A stretch of DNA of 64,000 nucleotides from an uncultured Clostridia bacterium (GCA_944384395.1 CALWTD010000032.1:21928-85927), one strand, 5' to 3'. Numbered from the stretch's first letter, positions 12,001 through 18,411 are shown. Made by a program: numbers and translations. The notes: a model not told the origin generated them from the letters alone.

Positions 12001-14996
12001 TCTCCAATAGTAACAGGAATGTCACAGTAAACAATGTTATCTCTATAATATTCGTTGCCTAAATCATCAACAAATATTCCGTCCTTTGGCAAAATTCTAA
12101 TTATTCCACTTCCACCATAGTTTCCAACAACACTAATAAGACCATCATCAGATATATTTAAAACATTGCTTGGTGTTCCAACATTTGGAATAAATCTAAA
12201 TGCTACATCTTTATTTAAAGCGTTATCAGGTTCTACTTTTGTTAATATTTTAAAAGATGTTTCACCGTTAACAATACCTTTTAAATTTTGAGTTATAAGA
12301 TATATTCCATTATCTGCAACATTAGAAGCAATAATATTTTCAACAAGTATTGGTTCTTTGATTACTATATTTATAGAGTATTCAATGATATTTTTATCAA
12401 GACCTAAATCCTTTGCAGATATCGATAATGTTGTAGGCATAAATATAGAATCTTCATTATCAGCATTTCTTGTAAGGGCTGTAAACTTAAATTTACCACC
12501 ACCTAAATTTTCCACAGTAAAGTAGACAACATTTGAATTTGTTGCTTTAAATTCATAAACAACATTTTGTTCTAGTTTTATGTCTCCCCAAAAATCCCAA
12601 TAAATATCATCATAAGTTGGACTTGTGAGCCCATTGTTAAACAATATATCAATGGTTGTTGTTGATAGATTTTTGTTGAATTCACCAACTTCATCATATG
12701 CATAAAGTTCTATTGTTTTGCTTGATGCGTTAAATGATGTTATTGGCACATAGATTTCAACAAGAAAATATTTATCAATGATTTTATCTGCATAAATATA
12801 TTCTAATCCATTATCACTAAGTTTTATTTCTTTGCCTGTAAAAGAAGCCTTTACCCAAACTTTTCCAACTCTTATTGGCGAAATATAACTCATTGCTCTT
12901 AAATAATTTGCACTTATAACATTTGAATTAGAAGAATATAAATCAGCACTCGTTGGAGGAACCAATCCATCTTCAATATCAAAGTCTGCATCTATGTCGT
13001 AAAATCCATAAGATACAGAGTTGTATGTTGCGTTTGAATTAAATACAAGTGGCAAAGATTGTCCCATTTTCACAGCCAAATAATTTATGCTACTTTCATC
13101 ATAGTTAATATTTCCAACAGCAGATGATGTGTTAAAAGTTGGGTCGATGTTAACTTTAACATCACTCAATTCTTCAACGACAATAATTCTGCAAGATACT
13201 TCTTGACCAGATTCAAATTTAATCGTTATTAAACCTTCACCAGTTTTCCCTTCTACAGACTGAATTTTTAAATCATATTTGTAAGCCTCTTTAACCATAC
13301 CTTTTTCAATTAAGTATACAAGTTGTCCATCGCCTGCATCTTGTTCGGCGAAATTAAACATGTCTCCGCTTGCACTTATGGTAAAAGTTGAATATTTTAA
13401 AATTTTGTTATTTGAGTTATTTTCTATGCTTTCCAAATTTATATTATCAATTTTTGGATTTACAACAAAACTTAAAACAACACTTGAAAATTGGCTATTT
13501 GCGTCATTGTTTAAATAATAATTTCTATTATTTTGAATATTGACACCATCGTAAACAAATCCAAATTCACTTATTCCTTTTTTAAATACAAAATTTATAT
13601 CTTTTTGAATAAGTTCGTTTTCTTCACTCTTTACTGTTATTGTAATACCAGTATTATCGTTAAAACCTTCTTTTGCAATGAAATAAAATTCTTCTCCACT
13701 TTCAAATAAATATTTACCATTTACAAATACAATTTCATTTCCCATTGAATTTTTAACAGTTAAAAATTTCAAATTTTCATCAGCAATGTTTACATTTAGT
13801 GATAATTTATTTGAAGTTGCAGTTGTTGGTATTGCTTCAAATTTAATTGAATAACCTTCAATTTTGTTTTGAGAATAATATTTTGTATACAAATTTATTG
13901 GTGTATCCAAATTGATAAACCCTTCATCAGTTTTGCAAGAAATATCGGAAATTTCATCAAAAGTTGTTATTTTTATCTTGCCATTCGTTTTGTCGACTGT
14001 GCTAGATTTAACATCAGGATAATCAGGATAATATAAATCAAAATACAAAAAGTCTGTACCGGCAGTTGTATTTTTTTCATCAACAATAAATGTGAATAAA
14101 TATTGATAATATCCACCTATTTCATCTTTTGAAATTATTGCATCATTTTGTTGTAATAAGCCTTTGTCTTGATATGTAAATTTAGGTTCAACAGCAATAG
14201 GTTCATTTGCCACACTAAAAGGAACACGAACAATTAAAGATAATATTGCAGTGTCTGGATTATTTCTTGATATGTTAAATTCTAATTTGTCATCATCAAG
14301 TTCATTTCCAGATTCGTCACAAATTTGTATATTTTCTACATCAATAACCCTAACTACATCAATATCAATAGTGGTTTTAATTGTTTCTTTATAAGCAGAA
14401 ATAACCTCAACACTTACTGATGTTACAGAAGTGCTAAGGTTGGAAGACAACACTAATTTGTTATTTATAATAGAAACGCCTTCAATGGCATTTAAGAGTC
14501 TGTACTCTAATTGTGTTTGATTTGTACCCTGTGGTAAAATATTAAACAAAGAATTACTTAAAACAAACTCGCCACCTTTTGTTTTGTCATAGGCTACATG
14601 ATATTTTAACTCTTTGGGAGCAATTGAAGAAATAGGCAATGTAGCAGACACAAAAAAGTGTGCCGATTTTTTTATACCTTTAACTGTTACATCAACATTG
14701 GAGCATTGTCTATATGCAACAATTTTAATTTCTGTAACACCATCACCAACATAATTTGTTGTTATTTTTATATCAGAAGAATCGTACAAAACAATAACAC
14801 TATCATCAGTTGCATCTTTAACGGTTGCAGTAATAGTTTGTGTGTTATCGTTTTCTCCTAAAACGATTTGAACATTATCACTGCTTAAGGTGATTGTCAT
14901 TTTATCGTTGTTATTATCGCACGCAGAAAAAACAACACTTGTTAGCGCAACAAGAACAAAAAGCATCGATGTAATAATTTTTTTTATTCTTTTCAT
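1..14996 (-). CDS. Giant surface lipoprotein with Ig-like and GLUG-type repeats (3' end outside window)
   Basis: The frame is open from the ATG at 14996 to the left edge, so at least 4,998 residues are encoded and the stop lies outside the window. A good ribosome site (GGAGAAAAGG) precedes the start. Residues 1-26 form a lipoprotein signal with a basic start, a hydrophobic core and a lipobox-like FSAC (Cys26), so the mature protein should be lipid-anchored outside the membrane. Residues about 30-1000 are beta-rich and Ig-like. About 1000-1230 and 2130-4700 contain many GLUG-type repeats (variants of GGLVG or GGIVG after 'N-x-G-x-I-x-x-S' strands). About 1230-2130 is another beta-sandwich stretch. 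Near residue 2140 a module opens with the 'ISNADEFLNAF...YILTNDI' pattern usual at the start of such beta-helical regions. An adhesin or matrix role is inferred from this architecture; no catalytic motif was seen. Confidence 0.9.
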   Translation of the reverse strand, partial: MKRIKKIITSMLFVLVALTSVVFSACDNNNDKMTITLSSDNVQIVLGENDNTQTITATVKDATDDSVIVLYDSSDIKITTNYVGDGVTEIKIVAYRQCSNVDVTVKGIKKSAHFFVSATLPISSIAPKELKYHVAYDKTKGGEFVLSNSLFNILPQGTNQTQLEYRLLNAIEGVSIINNKLVLSSNLSTSVTSVSVEVISAYKETIKTTIDIDVVRVIDVENIQICDESGNELDDDKLEFNISRNNPDTAILSLIVRVPFSVANEPIAVEPKFTYQDKGLLQQNDAIISKDEIGGYYQYLFTFIVDEKNTTAGTDFLYFDLYYPDYPDVKSSTVDKTNGKIKITTFDEISDISCKTDEGFINLDTPINLYTKYYSQNKIEGYSIKFEAIPTTATSNKLSLNVNIADENLKFLTVKNSMGNEIVFVNGKYLFESGEEFYFIAKEGFNDNTGITITVKSEENELIQKDINFVFKKGISEFGFVYDGVNIQNNRNYYLNNDANSQFSSVVLSFVVNPKIDNINLESIENNSNNKILKYSTFTISASGDMFNFAEQDAGDGQLVYLIEKGMVKEAYKYDLKIQSVEGKTGEGLITIKFESGQEVSCRIIVVEELSDVKVNIDPTFNTSSAVGNINYDESSINYLAVKMGQSLPLVFNSNATYNSVSYGFYDIDADFDIEDGLVPPTSADLYSSNSNVISANYLRAMSYISPIRVGKVWVKASFTGKEIKLSDNGLEYIYADKIIDKYFLVEIYVPITSFNASSKTIELYAYDEVGEFNKNLSTTTIDILFNNGLTSPTYDDIYWDFWGDIKLEQNVVYEFKATNSNVVYFTVENLGGGKFKFTALTRNADNEDSIFMPTTLSISAKDLGLDKNIIEYSINIVIKEPILVENIIASNVADNGIYLITQNLKGIVNGETSFKILTKVEPDNALNKDVAFRFIPNVGTPSNVLNISDDGLISVVGNYGGSGIIRILPKDGIFVDDLGNEYYRDNIVYCDIPVTIGDGTTRETSIRIQSLNEIVDGSFHYTLVNSVSYPQVWNNKPDTFNGGLYGKIEGNDFIATITLNDECLFNTLGINGLLEDLIVCGQVTSQAMLVNTNNGLIKNITVDIYNQNGKYVASKVETDQSSAGGLVNINYGKIENSTFSGSIIAPNGVVGGICAINYGTVSNSNVLIYNMQADSQMNFDGQIIGGLVGEMTENSRLEKSYIYNFSTDANFDTKVMGALVGMILSNNIVIEQCFAEIGQTSSFYVSKNASVNKNDENLIKNSYIISKFTQNVDEQESLQIKFSYFMTQNNGKYVFGTTQNTSEVFLNVSMGTSQIWNRNSTSNYGFPYLTKVVTLKALTGEDLQNIQIQNSRLSLAEDNGVAVMYLYKANGYVLTDYEKQVLNMINTISLNELFGVDKVDGLIVSSNNSNVIDCKTSEIQVKNLGMAELTLQSKYDLSVAPKTIIVYVIYATNNFTLSYKGQNLLNDATISIKNGVSDSLQSSITSTIVLSNREIPLMQNNFEVIFDVNDEESKFIVGKNIGTHTIVSKFEQEDGTILDSVDFDIYLKLIDTIVDTENSNKIQQIIKQNTLKRLNVFRTHGALSISSTINSATISASDELDIGITAIFDEKALNKTVNIEIYNSEWNDVSMLNIFENITLSKISETQNNNNTETIKFSATIKINKSLNSSKIDLNGYTIRFISDEYVYADVKINVLAQEILRVDVNNYAQKESSLSGSSYNYFPNNVLSPGTSGLLDIMVYPSYANYTHINVTAQPVNNQSVSLIAMKKNDNATYDIDLATNFEFIENGVKIYAKETASEVGRYYVRVVVPSTVNVNTSYNIYIDIYNNNEKVYTEVYSLLIVPQEKAGVTVEGKDKIFAVKGDTITADVVYEQTQQIESIIAYDMNTTNVNKNVTIINNQDFSSYATKYFKGTLSITLGENCGNVDIQVTTSRYVNGVKEEVYSILKIYVIDFELDFENTHLNNETGSDVVYGDKYFYNSLEFKIAGKYVKGENGLITSSERAYNTFIKNNYYLNNETGYEVNYSTKNKDTLIENLFYVNGNEYTPIVVKNNDGTYSTVSSDIIADFVIEEQTVNGEIQKVIKFLGKNIGTQRMLLEIKAKMPDGSIRTYQYFFDIVIANYVTEEQPEEISNADEFLNAFTGDIEQDYILTNDIILYDFSPIQDTSKIKSLDGNGYQIIIRSFSDSVLNQSTVSLSLFQNVSSNTTIKNLRLNIYHVDAITIDSNITNQVNIAPIAINNSGIITNTEVVSYRYLANQITPQISGLNIKANSTLNVSAQTSGFVLNNSGIITNSRVGGESINVYNVNDKGSVTYETIYLEPFVISSFGEISGFVHTNTGRISSSFVSNLREINNSNIDYTTITSGFVIENSGRISMSYAKGVKENSQDIHATKYGIETSGISAGFVYSNSGNISDSYANITLTNLGDNPGRTSAGFVYNNQSSGVVKTSLSLSRIIGATTTQMNFSGVDDWGNWQNFGTIENSYYYDAVALENSNILIEEAYGESASLVSSVTLEEYFYGYSFATNEQNDDGIWVMTTTGPELISANTKTVSLRYYSQQSSDEDMPMLNYATNYEYGSLNNPILIRNAQEFNSVFSGISGTSASKFVNLDKKQAFGNYRLINDIDLQELVSSDDEQTYRLASSNLTLTGIYREEGNGNGIGKFDGNGFTISGFALSDSYVESTADNFGMFATIESGAIVMNVNVIIGTTNAESEVLGVEAKNIKYVGAIAGTVYDSKVVNVNLVSAFENTNTVTVRGKNIVGGLIGRVIGNSYIFNLSSTNVSVTAAKFPDYYTSGASYTTYNQYSRLNETQNNNISYAGGIVGIIDTYNDDSITQEMFADSIISTNGNAIMLKTIGTSQIAAGTVGGVIGYVGPLTIVQDALYELSYVDTQNRNMQGLYSYNGFAGGIVGYNKGYLRQVRSEHEENWQINIIEDGVDDYYKGNYSVDRGNEQLFVGSSYNPIAIGGLVGLNVSGKIEKSYSKLNVITDALNSYAGGIVGINEKPTTSQTDYIKLSLNEVYAFGDVSASVAGGIIGLNKGGFDFDKVNAVNYWSNKLIDENYFNKTYAVSLNENANNSYKTSTALCKSLIKFNGTSVSSTNFYDDEYVSNITSLSNITGVGDDGELYDGFFTGNGWEKQSWERDEDELFPHILFGYITKIRYIRNQDDIDLLRVSTNDDIFVIDPDNSIENEDGLIGITKRIAPITNFSGTLRSLDNLNPSGFLFKTNQNRALFSSTNGATFYNFIVKYNTNIEFNSSLSTTAILVGTANDTTFNKLKFKNVTLNATLNTSATIGIVTANAKGTTVFSDIEISYCDMNISTFYKNESEETINVGMLFGTGTITTSQTKSGGIFDITIQSSNIFIEGKFEGIVNGRNESSIGLIGGNLQNSTSDGTVMPSVINNEISGTINVKCGLIQANVGYLFGYTSGINISSNFNDEQTTTTNELKPSITIWNEENISLLYNCNIGGIVGKASNSNISDVVIYPKININAISRIINIGGVAGRFESGNISNCEVKAINETSKNGIIKESTNKISILNIDYSNENNIGSLIGYAVASEKNNIDKVKSYIDLVVSICNKDSEGEIVNNIGGLVGNVKKYNISNAIYYANINYSSRNASDTTKDLVDTTSIGGLVGSGISLSLANVYSTGDITNNANIDEKTQLTLTIGGIVANLDGGENKSEIKNSIASGNVYPSYEVKEENDGSKIITKSKTNITKLNIFYYGGLVGNAKGEVQLASNISINTLFNKLDRQLAETYSANALVGNTSENASVIDTNNENTVSTNKYAHVYTLTTDDAVGENMMLNSILNSIITSLNNSDYNVLDKNYFGEDKDGTKLYPYTYPNGASSWDSGKEYYYLGTEDSSYTFQIKELTNTVVVSDGAQIIFEKESNVEDNAKNSPIASLDNNSIVSGVVVLANYNGDENISSENKVISGFVETNAGIIYSCNVRGRLNGNQKITGSITTNLRASAFVFSNSGLIKECYTSVDVVSYDSQTDENNVVVAGFVISNDGLIYNCYSSGSIQNYNPNETDGDYNGKMYLFGPGNVYDSFSNTRLVDLDIRDKDAKKRFAFDSSSSNCFYDAFACEAMLSNSNGGEAEKTNNIALGYEKYEENEINTISDNYDGNLKVNKNYNFGYGSFIDGAYTNIEYMWHSTGVGSQDNPYQVPNLGKLQQLPSSQEDETTYYVLINNINAEYISKTIDWQSKDISNINLSGYDGISELHYIKNLSTLNGGLFANVENSTISLLILENITIDLSENYIGDGTVGFLANKVTGMSNINNIEIRTIYNTTASIKLDDTKIKTLTFGNVVGSLGDNSTLSSCNLSSITSTKDRTEYVLKLSNYNINYIIGGMVGVLNGGTVENSSLTKPIYVDFAENVKMSDKTIIFGGIVGLQNYGSIENSYINQSIHLFDGELHNLNSDSISYQDKLSNLGKLYSDISKLKLYAGGIVGSCSDVITNNTSYDESEKIIDSCYILSNVEIIAGNSFAFDTTYLGGISGYGGNISNCYSKARSIIGHATYSVSDFDKDQAQKSDGISIGDNFHSSVRNIYSESGLGFDRYKKAIYRTVTQKAHVAGIANDYDSLNTVVNYCDNIQGGMESRNLYSYYDVNSWMVLLYDFLAFTAHKSIILTPLPGYVLLLIALNAPRIDVNLYYFSGNGYDYKNTDDYFAKIYAIAPIAWERVWYYGDYKPFMFPAGYPTYSLGGEGFDIVKNNVKNGIWMDIQKYSSGEKDYYYTEDGLLYIKQVYFDSIGTSAKGASANDTNGKVYSTAGQALEEIKISKEVEGVTKTTTYYGANDNSSVNGQGNVFNKYGLVYSLDDATYNNITQNTKIEDEDIDVLKGKGWEQCADGTWVPRDSVEVKKTDLSTMFTNNIEISQDENEATIKVSNIEDYRMLEVLINDLPEEDSSRLNEFWNEYTTNISYNKDLEVLYEIIKNSDEPSYTIKFVSNNGRTNISLDNVLPLGTKNYPFNGDVEGVNYGESGYYTLNNVITSTKKD

Positions 14997-15035
14997 TCCT
15001 TTTCTCCTTTTTCTATTGTCTTCAATTGTCGCATT

Positions 15036-15120
15036 TTTATTATATAATAATAAATAAATTCAAGATTATTATATTATTATCTAAATCTCGTGTCAAATAA
15101 TTTATTATATAATAATAAAT
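15036..15120. promoter_or_regulatory. Twin 20-bp direct repeats, each holding a 14-bp palindrome, around the giant-gene promoter
   Basis: The 20-bp sequence TTTATTATATAATAATAAAT occurs exactly at 15036-15055 and 15101-15120. Each copy contains the perfect palindrome TTATTATATAATAA. One lies just upstream of the -35 box and the other in the untranslated leader of the giant lipoprotein gene. Paired operators for a repressor are a natural reading, but AT-only palindromes arise easily in such AT-rich DNA. Confidence 0.5.
15068..15096 (-). promoter_or_regulatory. Consensus sigma-A promoter of the giant lipoprotein gene
   Basis: Read on the minus strand, TTGACA (15096-15091) and TATAAT (15073-15068) are separated by exactly 17 nt. 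Both hexamers match the housekeeping consensus at all positions. Transcription should begin near 15061, giving a leader of about 65 nt before the ATG at 14996. Confidence 0.8.
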
Positions 15121-15245
15121 TTTTTAGCAATTTTCGACATAACAAAAAAAAGAAATAAAAAATAAAAAAATATTTTATTAAATAAAAAAAATAATTCATA
15201 TTTTAATAAATTAAAATATGAAAAATTAAATAAAATATTTTATTT

Positions 15246-15497
15246 TTAATTATTTTTAATTTTTAAATATTTTTGTTTTGTAGATTCTCCACCCCTTATA
15301 TGTTTTTCCAAAAAATTATTTTCTAATATTATTTTTACTTTAAAATATAAATCGCTATTTATTTTTTTTAATTTTTTTTGAATATCATTATGAACAGTAC
15401 TTTTTGAATAGCCAAAAAAAACTGCCGTTTTTCTAATGGTTGAATTGTTATCAATAATATAATTTGCAAAATCTATAACCCGATTATTTTTAGACAC
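15246..15497 (-). CDS. spoIIID: Sporulation transcription factor SpoIIID
   Basis: This 83-residue protein is a small helix-turn-helix regulator of the SpoIIID family, which in endospore formers acts in the mother cell to switch SigE-dependent genes on or off. The family pattern is clear: YIIDNNSTIRKTA, then the recognition region FFGYSKSTVHND at about residues 28-39, a KKINSDL stretch, and the diagnostic basic tail HIRGGESTKQKY. The start is GTG with a well-placed GGAGA ribosome site 6 nt upstream. Its position near a SpoIIQ-like gene recalls the spoIID-spoIIQ-spoIIID order common in clostridia, but here acpP lies between them. Confidence 0.93.
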   Translation of the reverse strand: MSKNNRVIDFANYIIDNNSTIRKTAVFFGYSKSTVHNDIQKKLKKINSDLYFKVKIILENNFLEKHIRGGESTKQKYLKIKNN

Positions 15498-15603
15498 AAC
15501 TTTAATCTCCTAACAAAAACAATGTATGAACTATAATTCCAAAATATGTCATAATTTGTCGGTTTTTAAAATGTGTTTATATCTTACTATTAAATTTATA
15601 CAT

Positions 15604-15632
15604 AAAAAAAACACTTTAAAAGTGATTTTTTT
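15604..15632 (-). terminator. Rho-independent terminator after acpP
   Basis: On the minus strand an AATCACTTTTAAAGTGTT-type hairpin is followed by a run of T. It lies directly downstream of the acpP stop at 15645. Confidence 0.7.
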
Positions 15633-15644
15633 ATTAAACAAAAC

Positions 15645-15872
15645 TTAATTTTTTGAATCAATTAAATCCACAATAGATTTTACAGTACTTAATTTCATCG
15701 CTTCTTCGTCTGGAATAGCAATACCAAACTCATCTTCAAGCGTCATTAGCATTTCAACTGTATCCAATGAATCTGCACCTAAATCTTCAATAAGTCTTGA
15801 ATCTTCTGTTATTTTGTCTTCAGAAATATTTAGTTGATTTGCAATTAACTTTTTTACTTTATCTAGTGTCAT
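15645..15872 (-). CDS. acpP: Acyl carrier protein
   Basis: This 75-residue acidic protein carries the acyl chain in fatty-acid synthesis on a phosphopantetheine arm. The attachment motif GADSLDTVE places the modified serine at Ser35, and the four-helix pattern with DEFGIAIPDEEA is typical of AcpP. The ATG at 15872 is chosen because GGAGG lies 5 nt upstream of it; an ATG four codons earlier (15884) would put that ribosome site inside the gene. No fatty-acid synthesis genes adjoin it. It sits alone between spoIIID and the spoIIQ-like gene, with its own terminator. Confidence 0.95.
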   Translation of the reverse strand: MTLDKVKKLIANQLNISEDKITEDSRLIEDLGADSLDTVEMLMTLEDEFGIAIPDEEAMKLSTVKSIVDLIDSKN

Positions 15873-15998
15873 ATTTTCCTCCATAACACTAAAAATGTAA
15901 CACTTTTTTAAAAAAATGTAAAGTATTTATTTGACTATTAGCATAAATACAATTTTGTGTGTCAAAGAAAATAATTGATTATTATAAAAATTAAAATA

Positions 15999-16052
15999 AA
16001 AAATGCCATTTTACACATTAACCTTTTTAACAATGTATAAAATAGCAATTTT
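15999..16052 (-). terminator. Long imperfect hairpin terminator after the spoIIQ-like gene
   Basis: The arms AAAAATGC-ATTTTA-ACATT and AATGTATAAAAT-GCAATTTTT pair almost completely. The hairpin starts 2 nt after the stop of the M23 peptidase gene. Confidence 0.6.
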
Positions 16053-16053
16053 T

Positions 16054-16626
16054 TTATTTATCAGATAACGTCAAATAATTTGCAGGATCTACTTTTTGAC
16101 CATCTTTATAAAGTTCAAAATGCAAATGGTTGCCACTTAAAAGTTCATCTGCTGCAGATTGTGACATTGTACCAATCTTTTCCCCTGATTTAACTTCATC
16201 GGATATAGTAACATCAGTTTCTTCTCCTAATGATGAGTACTTGCTCACAAACCCATTTTCATGAGTAATTGTAATTGTTGTTCCATCTTCATATGTCGTT
16301 GTAACATCTGTAACCACACCATCCAAAACAGAATATACATCTAAGGTTTCCGATGTCATATCTATCGCCATATGACTTTCCCATTGTTTTAGTGTTTCGT
16401 TATACATAAGTTCACTATCACTATACCATTTAATTACGCTTGGCGAATTAACGGGCAACGAAAACACCACGGGTGTTACATCTGTTTCAACATCTTGATT
16501 TGGTTCTTTTGTTGGAACAGTTGAAAACACAACTCCCAATGTAATACCTAAAACAAGAACAAATGCCATCATATAGTATCCATATTTTTTTATGAAACTA
16601 AGTACCTTTCCTTTTTTATTTTCCAT
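16054..16626 (-). CDS. spoIIQ: SpoIIQ-like membrane-anchored M23 (LytM) peptidase
   Basis: This 190-residue protein has a single N-terminal membrane anchor (about residues 19-36) and an extracytoplasmic LytM/peptidase M23 domain. Zinc ligands are complete: HMAID supplies His85 and Asp89, and HLHFE supplies His167 and His169. SpoIIQ is the forespore half of the SpoIIQ-SpoIIIAH channel linking forespore and mother cell; Bacillus SpoIIQ has lost the active site, while clostridial forms often keep it. The size, the single anchor and the nearby spoIIID support this name over a vegetative hydrolase, but that is inference. The ATG at 16626 is preferred because GGAGG stands 5 nt before it; an upstream in-frame ATG at 16653 has no such site. 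Confidence 0.78.
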   Translation of the reverse strand: MENKKGKVLSFIKKYGYYMMAFVLVLGITLGVVFSTVPTKEPNQDVETDVTPVVFSLPVNSPSVIKWYSDSELMYNETLKQWESHMAIDMTSETLDVYSVLDGVVTDVTTTYEDGTTITITHENGFVSKYSSLGEETDVTISDEVKSGEKIGTMSQSAADELLSGNHLHFELYKDGQKVDPANYLTLSDK

Positions 16627-16686
16627 TTTTACCTCCACACGAATTATTGACAAATTTAAATTTGTTATACATATAAATTTAAAGAT

Positions 16687-17157
16687 TTAATAACTTCCAA
16701 GAAGAAGTGGAGTTCCAATGTAAATTTTACCCTTGTTATAATATCCTTGAACATTAACTTTTTTGCCATTATAAGAGACACTGCCAGTAAATTTATTTGA
16801 ATAACCAACAAAATTATCGTAGTTATTTTCTAATAAAGTAACATTTAGTTTTTCAATTACTTCTAAATACAAATTTTTGTTGCCTTCAAAAATAAAAGTT
16901 ACACCACTAATGTTTTTAATTGTGCTACTTATGTCTTTGTATTTGTCGTAATCACAATAAATAATTTGGCCTTGTCCATTATCAATAACACTGACATTGT
17001 CAAAACAAATATCTTGTTTGTTTGATGTAAACACTTGAACTTCTAAATTGTTATAGTTAGAAAAATCAAATTCACTTTTAAAAAGTGATGCACTAAATAA
17101 AAAAACACACAACATAAAAAAAACAATAAATTTTTTCATACAAAACTTATTGCCCAT
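16687..17157 (-). CDS. Small exported protein of unknown function
   Basis: The protein has 156 residues, an N-terminal hydrophobic segment (about residues 8-25) that looks like a signal peptide or anchor, and a polar beta-rich remainder ending in GTPLLLGSY. No catalytic or metal motif was seen. It lies just upstream of the spoIIQ-like gene on the same strand (60-nt gap), so the two may be co-transcribed. Its size and place beside spore genes weakly recall the YwmB/DUF1779 proteins found near spoIID in other Firmicutes; this was not confirmed. No clear ribosome site precedes the first ATG, and a second in-frame ATG at codon 7 is possible. Confidence 0.6.
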   Translation of the reverse strand: MGNKFCMKKFIVFFMLCVFLFSASLFKSEFDFSNYNNLEVQVFTSNKQDICFDNVSVIDNGQGQIIYCDYDKYKDISSTIKNISGVTFIFEGNKNLYLEVIEKLNVTLLENNYDNFVGYSNKFTGSVSYNGKKVNVQGYYNKGKIYIGTPLLLGSY

Positions 17158-17173
17158 ATTTTATTTTTTAAAA

Positions 17174-17203
17174 CAAAAAAAATTAGGTTGCCCTAATTTT
17201 TTT
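17174..17203 (-). terminator. Terminator after the dehydrogenase-like gene
   Basis: The hairpin AAAAATTAGG-TTG-CCCTAATTTTT lies 9 nt beyond the stop codon at 17212 and is followed by an A/T tract suited to intrinsic termination. Confidence 0.75.
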
Positions 17204-17211
17204 AATTAACA

Positions 17212-18411
17212 TTAAAAAGCATTTACAAATCCAAGTCCCCCCAAAAGATTAACAATAAAATTATTTTCACACACATACGGCAAAATGTTTATAGAGCTAA
17301 ACACATCGCTAACCTTTGGTGTTTGATATGTAAAAATATCATCATAATTTTTGATAGTTGCAAGCAAATTATTTTGTTCATCAATTCTTTTATTACATTG
17401 AAATAAAAATTCTTCTTTTAAGTTATTTAACCTTATTAAAAGTTCTTTTTTAGTTAAAATATTATTAAAAAACGCTAAATTGTTAATTTTTTTATGAAAA
17501 ATTGAATATTTTTCTATATTTTTAACAATTTTTGGAAAATTTGGTAATTCCAATTGTTTAATTTTTTTCTGCATAAATAAATTTTTGTAACAAAGTAACA
17601 GCGTTTTTGATGCTAGTAAATAAATTTCTCCACTACCAGTTAAATCACCCGAATTTAACAAAACTTTTTGCAAAATTGTATATAAATTAAAATTAGCATT
17701 TTTAAACAAATCTATTTTGTCTAATTCAAATGATAAATCTATTATTATATCCATTAATATCAATTTACTGTCTACATCTCCCGACATTATGCCTTTTATT
17801 TCTTTTTGTAATTTGTTAATTATTTTGCTTATTTGCGACATATCAATATGTTTATCAAACAAAATATTTTCAATGGTTGATACTGCCAACATTTCTTCTA
17901 TTGCCATAACAAAAAAAACACCTTGTTTTAAAAGTTTTCTTGGCATTGTTTTTATAACACTTTCATTTATATAAATTTTTTGTGGATAATCACATTTAAA
18001 ACTTCTTGTGCTATCATATGGGTTTATACAAATATTAGAAAAAAATGAAGAATTTGAGCAAGCAGATGGACAAACAATATATGGAACACAAAAAATATTT
18101 GCAAAATATTTTGTAACCATTGTTGCTCTGCCTGCTCCAAAAACAACATACAAATCAAAGTTTTCAAGTGTTAAAATTTCACTTATTTGCTTTAATTCAT
18201 AATTAGAAAAATTATTTTTTGCAATAAAATGTTTAAAACTGCACCCAGAAATAGAAATCATATTCATTATTTCTGTTAAATGAACATTTACTAAACTTTT
18301 TGTTGATATAAGCAAAATTTTTTTATCACTATAATTTTGTGTTATAAAGTCTTTTAGTTCTAAAAAAGCATTTTTTCTATAAACAATCCTATCATAAAAT
18401 TCACTTTCCAT
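17212..18411 (-). CDS. Degenerate glycerol-1-phosphate dehydrogenase-like protein
   Basis: The 399-residue protein resembles the iron-alcohol-dehydrogenase/glycerol-1-phosphate dehydrogenase superfamily (EgsA/AraM type). The nucleotide-binding section VVFGAGRATMVTKYFA (about residues 89-104) and the following VPYIVCPSACSNSSFFSN align with the family's GxGxxxDxxKYxA and PTAxSxDGxxS. Aspartates normally found in those motifs are replaced, and the usual metal-binding Asp/His pattern further on was not found, so activity is doubtful. The C-terminal third is helical and lysine-rich. A GAGGTAAAT ribosome site precedes the ATG. It has its own terminator and stands upstream of the spore-gene cluster. 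A redox-dead structural or regulatory role is possible but unproven. Confidence 0.6.
   Translation of the reverse strand: MESEFYDRIVYRKNAFLELKDFITQNYSDKKILLISTKSLVNVHLTEIMNMISISGCSFKHFIAKNNFSNYELKQISEILTLENFDLYVVFGAGRATMVTKYFANIFCVPYIVCPSACSNSSFFSNICINPYDSTRSFKCDYPQKIYINESVIKTMPRKLLKQGVFFVMAIEEMLAVSTIENILFDKHIDMSQISKIINKLQKEIKGIMSGDVDSKLILMDIIIDLSFELDKIDLFKNANFNLYTILQKVLLNSGDLTGSGEIYLLASKTLLLCYKNLFMQKKIKQLELPNFPKIVKNIEKYSIFHKKINNLAFFNNILTKKELLIRLNNLKEEFLFQCNKRIDEQNNLLATIKNYDDIFTYQTPKVSDVFSSINILPYVCENNFIVNLLGGLGFVNAF

Noticed and set aside
328-14861. Many short plus-strand reading frames in the first 15 kb, and a 62-codon minus-strand frame at 2615-2803
   Set aside because: All lie opposite or out of frame with the continuous giant lipoprotein gene, lack ribosome sites, and have low-complexity composition.
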